Shown piece by piece: positions 34,577 to 44,539 of a stretch of DNA of 64,000 nucleotides (its first letter is position 1; each line of letters opens with the position of its first letter). Source of the DNA: Prevotellaceae bacterium (GTDB taxonomy: Bacteria > Bacteroidota > Bacteroidia > Bacteroidales > Bacteroidaceae); NCBI GenBank assembly GCA_021204865.1, contig JAJPYQ010000043.1, positions 17,221-81,220 of the forward strand. The letters are read 5' to 3'. The translations under genes were made by a program, and so were the position numbers. A model generated the notes under the pieces. It did no database searches, was not told the DNA's origin, and saw only the letters and a list, made by a program, of their open reading frames with translations.

Positions 34577-36010
34577 TTAGTTTGTCAGATGTATTTCAAG
34601 TCCTTGTCGGGAGAGTTCCTTCACGGCCTTAAGGATGCTCTCGCGGTGTTCGGGGGGAATGCCAAGTTTTTTCAGGTCGAGTGTCGGCACGTCCTCCTGC
34701 AGTGTCTCGCTTTCCTCCAGCGGCCTGACGATCATTCCCACGGCTGAGGTGAAGTTAGTTATCGGGTCGATGAGGATGAACGCCCCGGTCGCGCGGTTTT
34801 GGCTGTAGGGGTCGAAGAAAAGGTTCTTGGCTGTGGTGATTCTTGCGCAGGCAATCTCGTTCAGCCTCATGGGCTTTCCCTCCAGATGCTCCATTGTGTT
34901 CACGTCCACCCTGTATTGTATGCTCTCCACGGTAGAGCGTGTCGTGTTGGTATTATGCTTAAGGAAAAATTGTTTCCCTTGGTCCATCGGCTGTTCGTCC
35001 ATCCAAACGAGCATTGTCTCGAAGTTTCTTCCGATGAAAGGCACGTTGTCAGGGCGCACAATCATCTCGCCGCGCGAGATATCTATCTCATCTTCGAGGG
35101 TCAACGTCACGCATTGCGGGCAGAAAGCCTCGGCGAGCTCACCGTCGTACGTGTGTATTCCTTTCACGCGGCTGCGCTTCATGCTCGGCAGGGCGAGGAT
35201 TTCGTCGCCTTTGCTTACGGTTCCGGAAGAAATCTTGCCGCTGAAGCCGCGGAAGTTAAGGTTCGGCCGCAGGACATACTGCACGGGGAAGCGAAAATCC
35301 CGCATATTTCTGTCTAAATGTATGGGGACAGTCTCCAGGAAGTCCAGCAGCGTTGTGCCATCGTACCACGGTGTCTTGTCGCTTTTCTCCACCACGTTGT
35401 CGCCCTCCGTTGCGCTCAAGGGGAAGCACGTCACGTCTTCTATGCCGAGGCTCTCGGTGAGTTGCAGATATTCCTGTGAGATTTTCTCGAAAACGTCACG
35501 GCTGTAGTCCACGAGGTCCATTTTGTTCACCGCGAGGGCTATGTGTTTTATGCCGAGAAGGCTGACAAGAAATGTGTGACGCCGTGTCTGTGTTATCACT
35601 CCCAAGCGGGCGTCCACCAGAATGATTGCGAGATTTGCCGTGGAGCCCCCGGTAATCATGTTGCGGGTATACTGCTCATGTCCCGGAGTGTCAGCGATTA
35701 TGAATTTGCGCTTGTTGGTTGAGAAGTAACGATAAGCGACGTCTATCGTGATTCCCTCCTCGCGTTCCGCCTTTAGTCCGTCGAGCAGCAGCGCGTAGTC
35801 AATCTTTCCGGCTCCGGCGTTACCGACGCGCTTCGAATCCTTCTCGAGAGTCGCAAGCTGGTCCTCGTAAATCTTCTTGCTGTCAAAGAGGAGGCGGCCT
35901 ATTAGCGTGCTTTTTCCGTCGTCCACCGAGCCGGCCGTGAGCAGGCGAAGCAGGTCTTTTTGTTCGTCGGCATCGAGAAATGCCTTAATGTCTATCTTGT
36001 TCTCGTCCAT
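34577..36010 (-). CDS. cysN: sulfate adenylyltransferase subunit 1 (GTPase)
   Basis: GTP-driven regulatory subunit of ATP sulfurylase, forming APS with CysD. The 477-residue protein is EF-Tu-like: G1 [16 protein letters not shown] (about 25-40), G3 [13 protein letters not shown] (about 107), G4 VNKMDLVDY (about 160), then two beta-barrel domains. No C-terminal APS-kinase fusion is present; cysC is a separate gene. It follows cysD by 14 nt. Confidence 0.96.
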   Translation of the reverse strand: MDENKIDIKAFLDADEQKDLLRLLTAGSVDDGKSTLIGRLLFDSKKIYEDQLATLEKDSKRVGNAGAGKIDYALLLDGLKAEREEGITIDVAYRYFSTNKRKFIIADTPGHEQYTRNMITGGSTANLAIILVDARLGVITQTRRHTFLVSLLGIKHIALAVNKMDLVDYSRDVFEKISQEYLQLTESLGIEDVTCFPLSATEGDNVVEKSDKTPWYDGTTLLDFLETVPIHLDRNMRDFRFPVQYVLRPNLNFRGFSGKISSGTVSKGDEILALPSMKRSRVKGIHTYDGELAEAFCPQCVTLTLEDEIDISRGEMIVRPDNVPFIGRNFETMLVWMDEQPMDQGKQFFLKHNTNTTRSTVESIQYRVDVNTMEHLEGKPMRLNEIACARITTAKNLFFDPYSQNRATGAFILIDPITNFTSAVGMIVRPLEESETLQEDVPTLDLKKLGIPPEHRESILKAVKELSRQGLEIHLTN

Positions 36011-36024
36011 CGTTCCTAAGCTTT

Positions 36025-36933
36025 TTAGAAATAACCCTCGCGTTTTTTCTGTTCCATCGAGGCTTCCTGGTCAAAATCTATCACTCTTGTGGTGCGCTCG
36101 CTCTTGGTTGTTGTCATCATTTCCTCGACTATTTCCTCTATTGTCTGCGCGTTACTCTCCACCGCCCCCGTGAGAGGCCAACAACCGAGCGTGCGGAATC
36201 TGATCATTCTCTGCCGTATGCGGGGGATGTACTCCTTGGGCAGGCGGTCGTCGTCAGGCATAATCAGGTTGCCGTCCAGCTCGATGCAGGGTCGCATCTT
36301 GGCGAAATAGAGCGGGACGATAGGGATTTTCTCGAGGCGAATATACTGCCAAACGTCGAGTTCCGTCCAGTTGCTGATGGGAAAGACACGGATCGACTCG
36401 CCTTTGTTAATGCGCGCGTTGTAAATATCCCAGAGCTCCGGGCGCTGGTTCTTCGGGTCCCACTGGTTGAACTTGTCGCGAAAGGAGAAAATCCTCTCTT
36501 TCGCGCGGCTTTTTTCCTCGTCGCGGCGGGCCCCTCCAAAGGCGGCGTCGAACTTATACTTAGCCAAAGCGTCGAGCAGCGCCTTGGTTTTCATCAGATC
36601 CGTGTGGACTTTGCTGCCATGCGTGAAGGGCCCGACGCCGGCCCTGAAGCCTTCCATGTTGCTCTCCACGATGAGGTTCCAGTCGTGCTCCTTGGCGTAG
36701 GTGTCACGAAACTGGATCATCTCCTTGAACTTCCATTTGCTGTCGATGTGCATCAGGGGAAAAGGCACTTTTCCCGGGGCGAAGGCCTTCTCGGCCAAGC
36801 GCACCATCACCGAGCTGTCCTTGCCTATGCTGTAGAGCATCACGGGATTCTCGAACTCCGCCGCGACCTCGCGGATAATGTGTATGCTCTCGGCCTCGAG
36901 CTCCTGAAGGTGCGATAATTTTCTCTCTTCCAT
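36025..36933 (-). CDS. cysD: sulfate adenylyltransferase subunit 2
   Basis: Catalytic subunit of ATP sulfurylase. The 302-residue PP-loop protein has [20 protein letters not shown] (about 33-52), [15 protein letters not shown] (about 59), [20 protein letters not shown] (about 132) and [13 protein letters not shown] (about 182), all standard CysD blocks. Located between cysC and cysN in a minus-strand operon. Confidence 0.97.
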   Translation of the reverse strand: MEERKLSHLQELEAESIHIIREVAAEFENPVMLYSIGKDSSVMVRLAEKAFAPGKVPFPLMHIDSKWKFKEMIQFRDTYAKEHDWNLIVESNMEGFRAGVGPFTHGSKVHTDLMKTKALLDALAKYKFDAAFGGARRDEEKSRAKERIFSFRDKFNQWDPKNQRPELWDIYNARINKGESIRVFPISNWTELDVWQYIRLEKIPIVPLYFAKMRPCIELDGNLIMPDDDRLPKEYIPRIRQRMIRFRTLGCWPLTGAVESNAQTIEEIVEEMMTTTKSERTTRVIDFDQEASMEQKKREGYF

Positions 36934-36975
36934 TATCTTTTTTTCTCTTGACTTATACCTATTATATATAGTGTC

Positions 36976-37578
36976 TCAGGGGCGGGTCCTCGCCCTTGCC
37001 ATCACCATCTCCACGACCTTCGCGACGCTTTCCTCGAGCCTCAGGCGCGAGGTGTCGAGGCTGAGGGCGGGATTCTCGGGGGGCTCGAACGGGGAGCTTA
37101 TGCCCGTGAAGTCTTTCACCTCGCCTTTTCTGGCGCGGGCATAGAGCCCCTTCACGTCTCTGCGCTCGCATTCCGCGAGAGGCGTGCTGACATACACCTC
37201 CAGGAAGTCGGCCTCGCCCACAATGCTTCGGGCCATCGCGCGGATCTCCCTGGTGGGGCTGACGAAACATGCGAGCGTCACCAAGCCGGTCTCGACAAAA
37301 AGCTTACCCACCTCGGCGATTCGGCGGATATTCTCGGTGCGATCCGCCACGCTGAAGCCGAGATTGCTGTTGATGCCCGACCTTATGTTGTCACCGTCCA
37401 GGATATATGACAAAATGCCACGGCTCGCCAGCTCACGCTCCACGCCGATCGCGATGGTGCTCTTGCCGCTGCCGCTAAGGCCCGTCATCCAAATCATCAC
37501 ACCCCGCTGGCCGAGCAGCTTTTCCCTCTCGGCGCGGGTGAGCGTCTGGCTGTGAATGGGGTAAATGTTGCTGCTCAT
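36976..37578 (-). CDS. cysC: adenylyl-sulfate kinase
   Basis: Phosphorylates APS to PAPS, the sulfuryl donor for sulfotransferases. The 200-residue protein has Walker A MTGLSGSGKSTIA (about 31-43), LDGDNIRSGINSNLGFS (about 60-76) and FVSPTREIRAMAR (about 104). The ATG at 37578 is used; the frame to 37617 extends across the -7 box. First gene of the sulfation operon. No PAPS reductase gene accompanies it here, so the pathway points to sulfation rather than cysteine synthesis. Confidence 0.96.
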   Translation of the reverse strand: MSSNIYPIHSQTLTRAEREKLLGQRGVMIWMTGLSGSGKSTIAIGVERELASRGILSYILDGDNIRSGINSNLGFSVADRTENIRRIAEVGKLFVETGLVTLACFVSPTREIRAMARSIVGEADFLEVYVSTPLAECERRDVKGLYARARKGEVKDFTGISSPFEPPENPALSLDTSRLRLEESVAKVVEMVMARARTRP

Positions 37579-37604
37579 TTGCTCCTTTGCCTTGGTCTGC
37601 GTCG

Positions 37605-37612
37605 CAAAATTA
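37605..37612 (-). promoter_or_regulatory. -7 box of the sulfation operon
   Basis: TAATTTTG on the minus strand, 26 nt before the cysC ATG; no TTG box seen at the usual distance. Confidence 0.5.
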
Positions 37613-37659
37613 CGCAATTATCTTGTGTTTTCGCATCTCTTTGCGCGAAAAACGCCGAG

Positions 37660-37995
37660 GGTGGCTTTCTTTTTGCCCTAAGCAAATTGGCGCGAAGGCT
37701 TGGAGTTCCGGGATTTTTTCGCTACCTTTGCCACAAGCTTCGGGAGGCTTTCGTGTAGCTCTCCGAAGCGTTTTTCGTAAAGAATTAGGGGGCCGTTTCC
37801 GCTACGTGTAGCATTCGCGTTTGCTACGTGTAGCATTCGCGTTCGCTACGTGTAGCGTGAGCGAGATTCCTTAAGGGAATCAGCTCATTTCCTTAAGGAA
37901 AAATAAAAAAGCTTCGAGGAATCGACGCGAAAGCCCCGAGGAATCCGTGAAAAGCTTTGGGGTGTCTGAGAAAAGCCCCGATGAATGCGCCCCTC
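37660..37995. repeat. composite intergenic element, copy 3 (inverted)
   Basis: Reverse complement of the copy 1 layout: AAATTGGCGCGAAGG, GGAGTTCCGGGATTTTTTCG, CTACCTTTGCC, an AAGCTTCGGGAG...CTCCGAAGC hairpin, AATTAGGGGGCCG, core array (37801-37866), A/T-rich run with TTCCTTAAGG twice, GAGGAATCGACGCGAAAGC, TGAGAAAAGC motifs and an L1-type unit (GAATGCGCCCCTCGC). Shares about 150 nt of near-identical flank with copy 1 but has a different core. Confidence 0.85.
37801..37866. repeat. 22-bp core array in composite copy 3
   Basis: Three 22-bp units starting GCTACGTGTAGC followed by ATTCGCGTT in the first two; GCTACgtGTAGC is palindromic. Confidence 0.9.
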
Positions 37996-38225
37996 GCTCC
38001 CGACAATTTCACCCCGCGCCCCATTAAATCCGTGGCGAATATGGGTTGTACCTTCGGCACAAACGGGGCTAACGTCTTGAATCCGGGGATGTCGCTACGC
38101 TCGACCCCCGGCTACGCAAATGCAACCCCTTCGGGGTTAGCTCCGCACCCCCGACGAATGCGCCCCGTCGCCCCGGACCGCCGCCAAATAGCCTGAACAA
38201 ATGGGCGCGAAGGTTAGGGGTGTCC
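37996..38225. repeat. hairpin-module repeat beside composite copy 3
   Basis: Inverted counterpart of the 27.22-27.42 kb stretch: second L1-type unit (GACGAATGCGCCCCGTC), GTACCTTCGGCAC, GGGGATGTCGC...GACCCCCGGCTACGC, AACCCCttcGGGGTT, GACCGCCGCC, then AACAAATGGGCGCGAAGGTT, which is the outer end of another composite element. Confidence 0.75.
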
Positions 38226-38353
38226 GCGGAAAGCTTGGGGGTGTCAGGAAAAAGTATCGGGGGAATGGCCGCGGAGCCCACTGGAAATCTTATAAAAGCT
38301 TAAGGGAAAGGCACAAAGCCGGCGGGAAAAGGGGAAGCTTCGGGGGAATTTCG

Positions 38354-38361
38354 TAACTTTG
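38354..38361 (+). promoter_or_regulatory. -7 box of lon
   Basis: TAACTTTG, perfect -7 match, 48 nt before the lon ATG; no TTG box visible 20 nt upstream. It excludes the in-frame upstream start at 38359. Confidence 0.55.
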
Positions 38362-38409
38362 CCTCCCGCTTACGACACACACACATCAGGAAAAGGCAAC
38401 TTAAAAGCT

Positions 38410-40866
38410 ATGCAAAAAGACGACATCCGACATCCTTTCGCATTAATTCCCGACGTTGACGAGGACGCGGCCAACGTGTTCGAGATCGACATCCCCGACA
38501 TCGTGCCCATACTTCCAGTGAGGCACCTCGTGGCTTTCCCCATGATGCTCATGCCCGTCTCGGTGGGAAGAAAATCTTCCCTTAGGCTTCTCACCGAGGC
38601 ATACGAGGAAAAACTGACAATAGGCATATTCACGCAGACCAACAACTCGGAGGAACAGCCCGACATGAACGGGCTTTACGGCACCGGCATCGCTGGTCGT
38701 GTGGCGAAAATACTCGACTTCCCCGACGGCACGCACACGGCCATCCTTCAGTGCGCCGCACGCGTGGTGCTGACGGGCCTGAGCAACGAGGGAAAATACG
38801 CGCGGGGCACCGTGATGCGCCTCACTGAAGATATGACAACAGACGAGGAGTTCAGCGTCATTTGCCGTGAGATCAGGAAGAAAGCCGGAAAGCTGCTGGA
38901 GCAAAGCAAGGACACGCCCAGCGAATCGTTAATCTCGCTGCAAAATATGCGCAACAATGTCTTCCTCGTCAACTTCCTTTGCTCCACCCTGCCCTTCGTC
39001 GCGGAGGTGAAACAAAAGATGCTTCACGCCGACTCCATAAAGGCGAGAGCCGAGGCCCTGCTGCGTAATATAAATAACATGCAGACGCTGCTCGACCTTA
39101 AGGCGGAGATTGAGGAGAAAACCCAGAGCGACCTGAACAGACAGCAGAAAGAATATTACCTTCACCAAGAGATGAAGGTGATACAGGAGGAGCTTGGCGG
39201 GCCAAGCGCAACGGATGACGTTGACGAGCTCCGGGAGAAAGCCGACAAACTCAACATGCCCAAGCAGGTGCGCTCAACGTTTGACGCGGAACTCTCAAAG
39301 CTGCAGCGCATCAACCCACAGAACGCCGACTATAACGTCCAGCTCAACTACCTGCAAACAATTGTTACACTGCCATGGGGTCAGGAGACGAAAGATAATC
39401 TTAACTTGCAAAACGCCGAACGCACGCTGAACCGGGACCACTACGGGATGGAAAAAGTGAAAGAGCGCATACTCGAGCACCTGGCTGTCCTGAAGTTGCG
39501 CGGAGACAACAAGAGTCCCATCCTCTGCCTCTACGGCCCGCCAGGCGTGGGCAAGACCTCTCTGGGAAAAAGCATAGCCTGCGCGCTCAAACGCCGTTAC
39601 GTCCGGGCTTCTCTCGGCGGCCTTCACGACGAATCCGAGATACGCGGGCACCGACGCACCTACATCGGGGCGATGCCCGGGCGGATAATAAAAGGACTTG
39701 CCAAGGCCGGCTCGAGCAACCCCGTGTTCATCCTCGACGAAATCGACAAGATAAGCGGACAAACCATCAACGGCGACCCGTCTTCCGCCTTGCTCGAGGT
39801 GCTGGACCCCGAACAGAATGTGGCGTTTCATGACAACTTTCTTGAGATAGACTACGACCTCTCCAAAGTGATGTTCATAGCCACCGCCAACGACATCTCG
39901 AGCATCCCACGCGCGCTCCTGGACCGTATGGAATTAATCGAGGTGAGCGGCTACTGCACCGAGGAGAAAATAGAGATAGCCCGCAAGCATCTCATCCCGA
40001 AAGCGAAGGAGAACAACGGCCTAAGCAAGGAGAAGGGTGTAAAGATAAAGCGGGACGCGATAGAGTTTCTCATTGAACACTACACGCGAGAAAGCGGGGT
40101 GCGAGGCCTTGAGAAACAGCTTAACAAAGTCTTCCGCAAGATCGCTCTCCAGATAGCCAAGGGAGAGGGCGAACACGAAGCGGAGACTGTGGACATAAGC
40201 CGCCTAACGGAGCTGCTGGGCAAGGAGCCTTTCAACCGTGACATCTATCAAGGCAACGAAATAGCGGGGGTCGTGACGGGACTCGCCTGGACAAGCGTGG
40301 GCGGAGAGATACTATTTATCGAGACAAGCCTAAGCCCCGGCAAGGGAGGCAAACTGACCGTGACGGGAAACCTCGGGGACGTGATGAAGGAGAGCGCAAT
40401 GCTTGCCATCGAGTTCATAAAAGCACACACGGAAGAGCTGGGCATCGACCCCAGGCTCTTCGAGCAATGGCACATTCACGTCCACGTCCCGGAGGGAGCC
40501 ACACCGAAAGACGGCCCCTCGGCCGGGATAACCATGGTCACGTCCATCGTCTCGTGCATAACACAGCGAAAGGTGCGCGACAAAATGGCTATGACGGGCG
40601 AGATAACGCTCAGGGGAAAGGTGCTGCCCGTCGGGGGAATAAAGGAAAAGATCTTGGCAGCCAAGCGCGCGGGCGTGACTAACATCGTGATTTGCAAGGA
40701 CAATCGCAAGGACATCGAGGAAATTCCGCAGATGTACCTAAAAGGAATGACATTTCACTACGTGGACACCATCCTCGACGTGCTGAGTTACGCCCTGCTC
40801 CCCGAGAAAGTAAAGAACGCTAAACTGTACAAAATCGAGGATGACCTTTCGTCTCGAAAAGATTGA
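38410..40866 (+). CDS. lon: ATP-dependent protease Lon
   Basis: Cytosolic AAA+ serine protease degrading misfolded and regulatory proteins. The 818-residue product has the LON N domain (VPILPVRHLVAFPMMLMPVS about 30-49), Walker [16 protein letters not shown] (about 372-386), Walker B PVFILDEIDKISG (about 438-450) and the Ser-Lys catalytic domain with PKDGPSAGITMVTS (Ser about 702) and the catalytic Lys about 43 residues later in GKVLPVGGIKEKILAAKRAG. The last 26 nt overlap the tgt start. Confidence 0.97.
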   Translation: MQKDDIRHPFALIPDVDEDAANVFEIDIPDIVPILPVRHLVAFPMMLMPVSVGRKSSLRLLTEAYEEKLTIGIFTQTNNSEEQPDMNGLYGTGIAGRVAKILDFPDGTHTAILQCAARVVLTGLSNEGKYARGTVMRLTEDMTTDEEFSVICREIRKKAGKLLEQSKDTPSESLISLQNMRNNVFLVNFLCSTLPFVAEVKQKMLHADSIKARAEALLRNINNMQTLLDLKAEIEEKTQSDLNRQQKEYYLHQEMKVIQEELGGPSATDDVDELREKADKLNMPKQVRSTFDAELSKLQRINPQNADYNVQLNYLQTIVTLPWGQETKDNLNLQNAERTLNRDHYGMEKVKERILEHLAVLKLRGDNKSPILCLYGPPGVGKTSLGKSIACALKRRYVRASLGGLHDESEIRGHRRTYIGAMPGRIIKGLAKAGSSNPVFILDEIDKISGQTINGDPSSALLEVLDPEQNVAFHDNFLEIDYDLSKVMFIATANDISSIPRALLDRMELIEVSGYCTEEKIEIARKHLIPKAKENNGLSKEKGVKIKRDAIEFLIEHYTRESGVRGLEKQLNKVFRKIALQIAKGEGEHEAETVDISRLTELLGKEPFNRDIYQGNEIAGVVTGLAWTSVGGEILFIETSLSPGKGGKLTVTGNLGDVMKESAMLAIEFIKAHTEELGIDPRLFEQWHIHVHVPEGATPKDGPSAGITMVTSIVSCITQRKVRDKMAMTGEITLRGKVLPVGGIKEKILAAKRAGVTNIVICKDNRKDIEEIPQMYLKGMTFHYVDTILDVLSYALLPEKVKNAKLYKIEDDLSSRKD

Positions 40867-41971
40867 CCAGGAGACGAGCGCGAGAGCCGGGACAATCTGC
40901 ACCGACCACGGGGAGATAACCACACCTGTCTTTATGCCTGTGGGCACGCTCGGGAGCGTGAAGGGCGTGCTCCTGAGGGATCTCACGGAAGACGTGGGGG
41001 CGCAGATAATTCTTGGCAACACTTACCACCTTTACCTTAGGCCCGGCACGGAAATCCTTGGACAAGCGGGCGGATTGCACAAGTTCAACGGCTGGAGCCG
41101 CCCGATTCTCACCGACAGCGGCGGGTTTCAGGTCTTCTCGCTCGCTGAGAGGCGCAAGATAACCGAGGAGGGTTGCACCTTCAGCAGCCATATCGACGGC
41201 TCACGACACACGTTCACGCCCGAGAATGTCGTGGATATTGAGCGGAGCATCGGGGCGGACATCATCATGGCCCTCGACGAATGCACACCGGGCAACAGCG
41301 ACTACGACTATGCCCGCCAGAGCCTCGACCGCACTCTCCGCTGGCTCGACCGCTGCATCAGGCGGTTCCGTGAGACTGAGCCGAAATATAATTACCAGCA
41401 GAGCCTGTTCCCCATCGTGCAAGGCTGCACTTACAAGGACCTTCGACTAAGGGCGGCGGAGCAGGTGTCGGAGAAAATGGCTGACGGCAACGCTATCGGA
41501 GGGCTGGCCGTCGGGGAGCCCGTGGAGGTGATGTACGAGATGATTGAGCTTGTCTGCGACGTTCTGCCCAAGAACAAGCCACGCTACCTGATGGGAGTAG
41601 GGACTCCCGCCAATATCCTCGAGGCAATCTCCCTCGGTGTTGATATGTTTGACTGCGTTATGCCCACGCGTAACGGGCGAAACGCTATGCTTTTCACACG
41701 GGAAGGCGTGATGAACATGCGCAACCAACGGTGGGCGACGGACTTCTCCCCTATCGACCCGGGCGGCACAGCCACGGTGGACACGACGTACTCCAAGGCT
41801 TACCTCCACCATCTATTCAAGGCGCAGGAGCTGCTCGCCTTGGAAATAGCAAGCATCCACAACCTCGCCTTCTACCTCTCCCTGACGCGCGAGGCCCGAA
41901 GCCACATCCTTCAGGGAGATTTCCGTGAGTGGAAGGAAAGAATGTTGCCACGTGTGAGCGCGCGACTCTAA
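40841..41971 (+). CDS. tgt: queuine tRNA-ribosyltransferase without zinc cysteines
   Basis: Exchanges guanine 34 for preQ1/queuine in GUN-anticodon tRNAs. The 376-residue protein has PVFMPVGTLGSVKGV, LTDSGGFQVFSL (about 88-99), DECTPGNSDYDYA near 146, the specificity loop GGLAVGEP near 223 and MPTRNGRNAMLFTR near 270. In most bacterial enzymes a CxCxxC...H zinc site follows; here the stretch is IDPGGTATVDTTYSKAYLHH with no cysteine. This seems to be a Bacteroidetes form. ATG at 40841 lies inside the 3' end of lon. Confidence 0.95.
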   Translation: MTFRLEKIDQETSARAGTICTDHGEITTPVFMPVGTLGSVKGVLLRDLTEDVGAQIILGNTYHLYLRPGTEILGQAGGLHKFNGWSRPILTDSGGFQVFSLAERRKITEEGCTFSSHIDGSRHTFTPENVVDIERSIGADIIMALDECTPGNSDYDYARQSLDRTLRWLDRCIRRFRETEPKYNYQQSLFPIVQGCTYKDLRLRAAEQVSEKMADGNAIGGLAVGEPVEVMYEMIELVCDVLPKNKPRYLMGVGTPANILEAISLGVDMFDCVMPTRNGRNAMLFTREGVMNMRNQRWATDFSPIDPGGTATVDTTYSKAYLHHLFKAQELLALEIASIHNLAFYLSLTREARSHILQGDFREWKERMLPRVSARL

Positions 41972-41990
41972 GGAAAATGGAAGAAAGACT

Positions 41991-43100
41991 ATGAGACTGC
42001 GACCACCCTTCCTTAAGCGCATCGACACTTACATAATAGCTAAGTTCCTCGGCACTTACTTCTTCGCCATCATCCTTATAATAAGCATCGCTGTCATCTT
42101 TGACTATAACGAGAACATCGACAAGTTCACGCAGAGCGGCGCACCGTGGAGGGAGATAATCCTTGACTATTACCTCAACTTCATCCCGTTCTACGCCAAC
42201 CTCTTCTCGTCCATCTTCGTCTTCATCAGCGTCATCTTCTTCACAAGCAAGCTGGCCGAGAACAGCGAGATTATAGCCATCATCTCGGCAGGCGTGAGCT
42301 TCCGCCGCCTCGTCGTGCCTTATATGATATCCGCCACGATAATCGCAGCGCTAACCCTATGGCTCGGCTCGGAAGTCATACCCCGTGGCTCTGTGACCCG
42401 AGTGGCGTTCGAGAATCAGTACAAGCGTCGCATCAAAAGCCCGACGTACGCGGAGAACGTGCAGCTGCAAGTGGACACGGGGGTCATTGCCTTCATCGAA
42501 CACTTCGACGCTCCCTCGAAGACAGGCTACCACTTCTCGCTCGACAAGTTCGAGAACAAGAAGCTCGTCTCCCACCTCACAGCCGACCGCCTCACGTACG
42601 ACACGCTGAACAACGAGCGCTTCCACTGGAAGATATACAGGGCGAACGTCAGGGACATGCACAGCCTGAGGGAAAAGATTACGCACTACGACGTGATTGA
42701 CTCGGTCATCGTGATGGAGCCTCAGGACTTCCTCTACACACGTGACATGCAGGAGACGATGACCAACCGGGAGCTGCGGGACTACATCGAGCGGCAGCGC
42801 ATAAGAGGCACGGGCAACCTGAAGCCCTTCCAGGTGGAGTACCACAAAAGGTTCGCCTCGCCCTTCGCCGCCTTCGTGATGAGCATCATGGGCGTCTCGC
42901 TCTCCAGCCGAAAGCGCAAGGGAGGCATGGGAGTGTCCCTGGGCATCGGGCTGGTGCTCAGCGTGGCGTACGCCTTCCTTCAGGGCATAAGCTCCAGCTT
43001 CGCCACGAACGGGGGCTTGCCGCCCTTCCTCGCCGTGTGGATACCCAACATCCTCTTCACCGCCATCGCTGTGTACCTTTACCGCAAAGCACCAAGATAA
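41991..43100 (+). CDS. LptF/LptG-family (YjgP/YjgQ) permease
   Basis: Inner-membrane component of the LptB2FG lipopolysaccharide exporter. The 369-residue protein has the family layout: three hydrophobic segments near the N terminus (LGTYFFAIILIISIAVIFDY about 18-37, and to residue 125), a periplasmic jellyroll domain (about 130-275), and three C-terminal helices. LptF and LptG cannot be separated by eye in this phylum. Follows tgt by 19 nt, a common Bacteroidales arrangement. Confidence 0.88.
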   Translation: MRLRPPFLKRIDTYIIAKFLGTYFFAIILIISIAVIFDYNENIDKFTQSGAPWREIILDYYLNFIPFYANLFSSIFVFISVIFFTSKLAENSEIIAIISAGVSFRRLVVPYMISATIIAALTLWLGSEVIPRGSVTRVAFENQYKRRIKSPTYAENVQLQVDTGVIAFIEHFDAPSKTGYHFSLDKFENKKLVSHLTADRLTYDTLNNERFHWKIYRANVRDMHSLREKITHYDVIDSVIVMEPQDFLYTRDMQETMTNRELRDYIERQRIRGTGNLKPFQVEYHKRFASPFAAFVMSIMGVSLSSRKRKGGMGVSLGIGLVLSVAYAFLQGISSSFATNGGLPPFLAVWIPNILFTAIAVYLYRKAPR

Positions 43101-43118
43101 CAGTAACAACAAAGCAAT

Positions 43119-44423
43119 ATGGACTTCTACGACTTAGACCTCAACGACCAGATACTCGACGCTCTCGACGATATGCACTTCACCGAGACGACGCCTATCC
43201 AGGAGCACGCCATCCCGCCCATACTCGAGGGGCGCGACCTCATAGGCGTGGCGCAGACAGGCACGGGCAAGACCGCCGCTTACCTGCTGCCCATCCTCTC
43301 GATGCTCTCGGACGGGGGCTACCCCGACGACCGTGTGAACTGCGTCATCATGAGCCCCACGCGTGAGCTCGCCCAGCAGATAGACCAGGCTATGCAGGGC
43401 TTCGCCTATTACCTCAGGGGCATAAGCTCCGTCGCCGTGTACGGCGGCAACGACGGCATACGCTACGAGCAGGAGAAGCGGGGCTTCGACAGCGGGGCGA
43501 GCATCATCATAGCCACGCCCGGCAGGCTCATCTCGCACATCTCGCTGGGCAACGTCGACCTCTCGCACGTCTCCTTCTTCATCCTCGACGAGGCGGACCG
43601 CATGCTCGATATGGGCTTCCACGACGACATTATGCAGATAGAGCGACAGCTCCCGCGCGAGCGGCAGACCATCATGTTCTCCGCCACGATGCCCGACAAG
43701 ATAGCCGAGCTCGCCCGCCAGATACTGCGCGACCCCGTGGAGGTGAAGCTCGCCGTCTCCAAGCCCGCCGACGGCATACACCAGAGCGCCTTCGTCTGCT
43801 ACGAGGCGCAGAAGCTGAAGATAGTGAAGAGCCTCTTCCGACAGAAGAAGCCGCAGAGGGTAATCATCTTCGCCGGCAGCAAGGTGAAGGTGAAGGACCT
43901 GAACATCACCCTCCTCCGCTCAGGCCTGAGCGTGGGGGCAATGCACAGCGACCTCTCGCAGGCGGAGCGGGACGAGGCGATGTTCCGCTTCAAGAGCGGG
44001 CAGGTGGCCATCCTCGTGGCTACCGACATCGTGGCGAGGGGCATAGACATCGACGACGTGCAGCTCGTCATCAACTTCGACGTGCCACGCGACGCCGAGG
44101 ACTACGTCCACCGCATCGGCCGCACCGCAAGGGCAGGGGCTGAGGGAGCCGCCATCACGCTCGTGAGCGACAAGGACTACCCCGACTTCCGCAAGATTGA
44201 GCGCTTCCTCGGCAAGGAGATAGAGAAGCGTGAGCTGCCGCCCGACGCAGGGGCAGCCCCGACCGTGAAGGGCGGAGGCCAGGGGCGCTCACGCACCAAG
44301 CGGCACGACCGCCACGGACGTGGAGGCGACCACTCAGCCAACCCTAAGGCAGGCAAACGCCCCAACCGTCACCCTCGCCGCGACAAGCAGAGGCGTAACG
44401 ACACAACAGCAAACAAGCATTAG
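43119..44423 (+). CDS. DEAD-box RNA helicase (RhlE-like)
   Basis: ATP-dependent RNA helicase of 434 residues. Q motif FTETTPIQEHAIPPIL, motif I AQTGTGKTAAY (about 47-57), Ia PTRELAQQ, II DEADRMLDMGF (about 158-168), III SAT, and motif VI HRIGRTARAGAEG near 330. A basic, Arg/Gly/His-rich tail (about 375-434) likely binds RNA. It starts 18 nt after the LptF/G-like gene. Confidence 0.94.
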   Translation: MDFYDLDLNDQILDALDDMHFTETTPIQEHAIPPILEGRDLIGVAQTGTGKTAAYLLPILSMLSDGGYPDDRVNCVIMSPTRELAQQIDQAMQGFAYYLRGISSVAVYGGNDGIRYEQEKRGFDSGASIIIATPGRLISHISLGNVDLSHVSFFILDEADRMLDMGFHDDIMQIERQLPRERQTIMFSATMPDKIAELARQILRDPVEVKLAVSKPADGIHQSAFVCYEAQKLKIVKSLFRQKKPQRVIIFAGSKVKVKDLNITLLRSGLSVGAMHSDLSQAERDEAMFRFKSGQVAILVATDIVARGIDIDDVQLVINFDVPRDAEDYVHRIGRTARAGAEGAAITLVSDKDYPDFRKIERFLGKEIEKRELPPDAGAAPTVKGGGQGRSRTKRHDRHGRGGDHSANPKAGKRPNRHPRRDKQRRNDTTANKH

Positions 44424-44447
44424 CAAAGTCCCTCTAAGGGTCTTCGC

Positions 44448-44539
44448 AAAGAGGAGCGGCTGGTCGTCGCGAAGAGGAGCGGCTGGTCTTCGCGAAGAGG
44501 AGCGGCTGGTCTTCGCGAAGAGGAGCGGCTGGTCGTCGC
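44448..44539. repeat. 23-bp tandem array F
   Basis: Four 23-bp units of the form RAAGAGGAGCGGCTGGTC plus STTCGC/GTCGC ends; at unit junctions CTTCGCGAAG is a perfect palindrome. Flanked by CCCTctaAGGG before and GGTCACGGTGACC after. It lies between convergent helicase and amidohydrolase genes. Confidence 0.92.
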
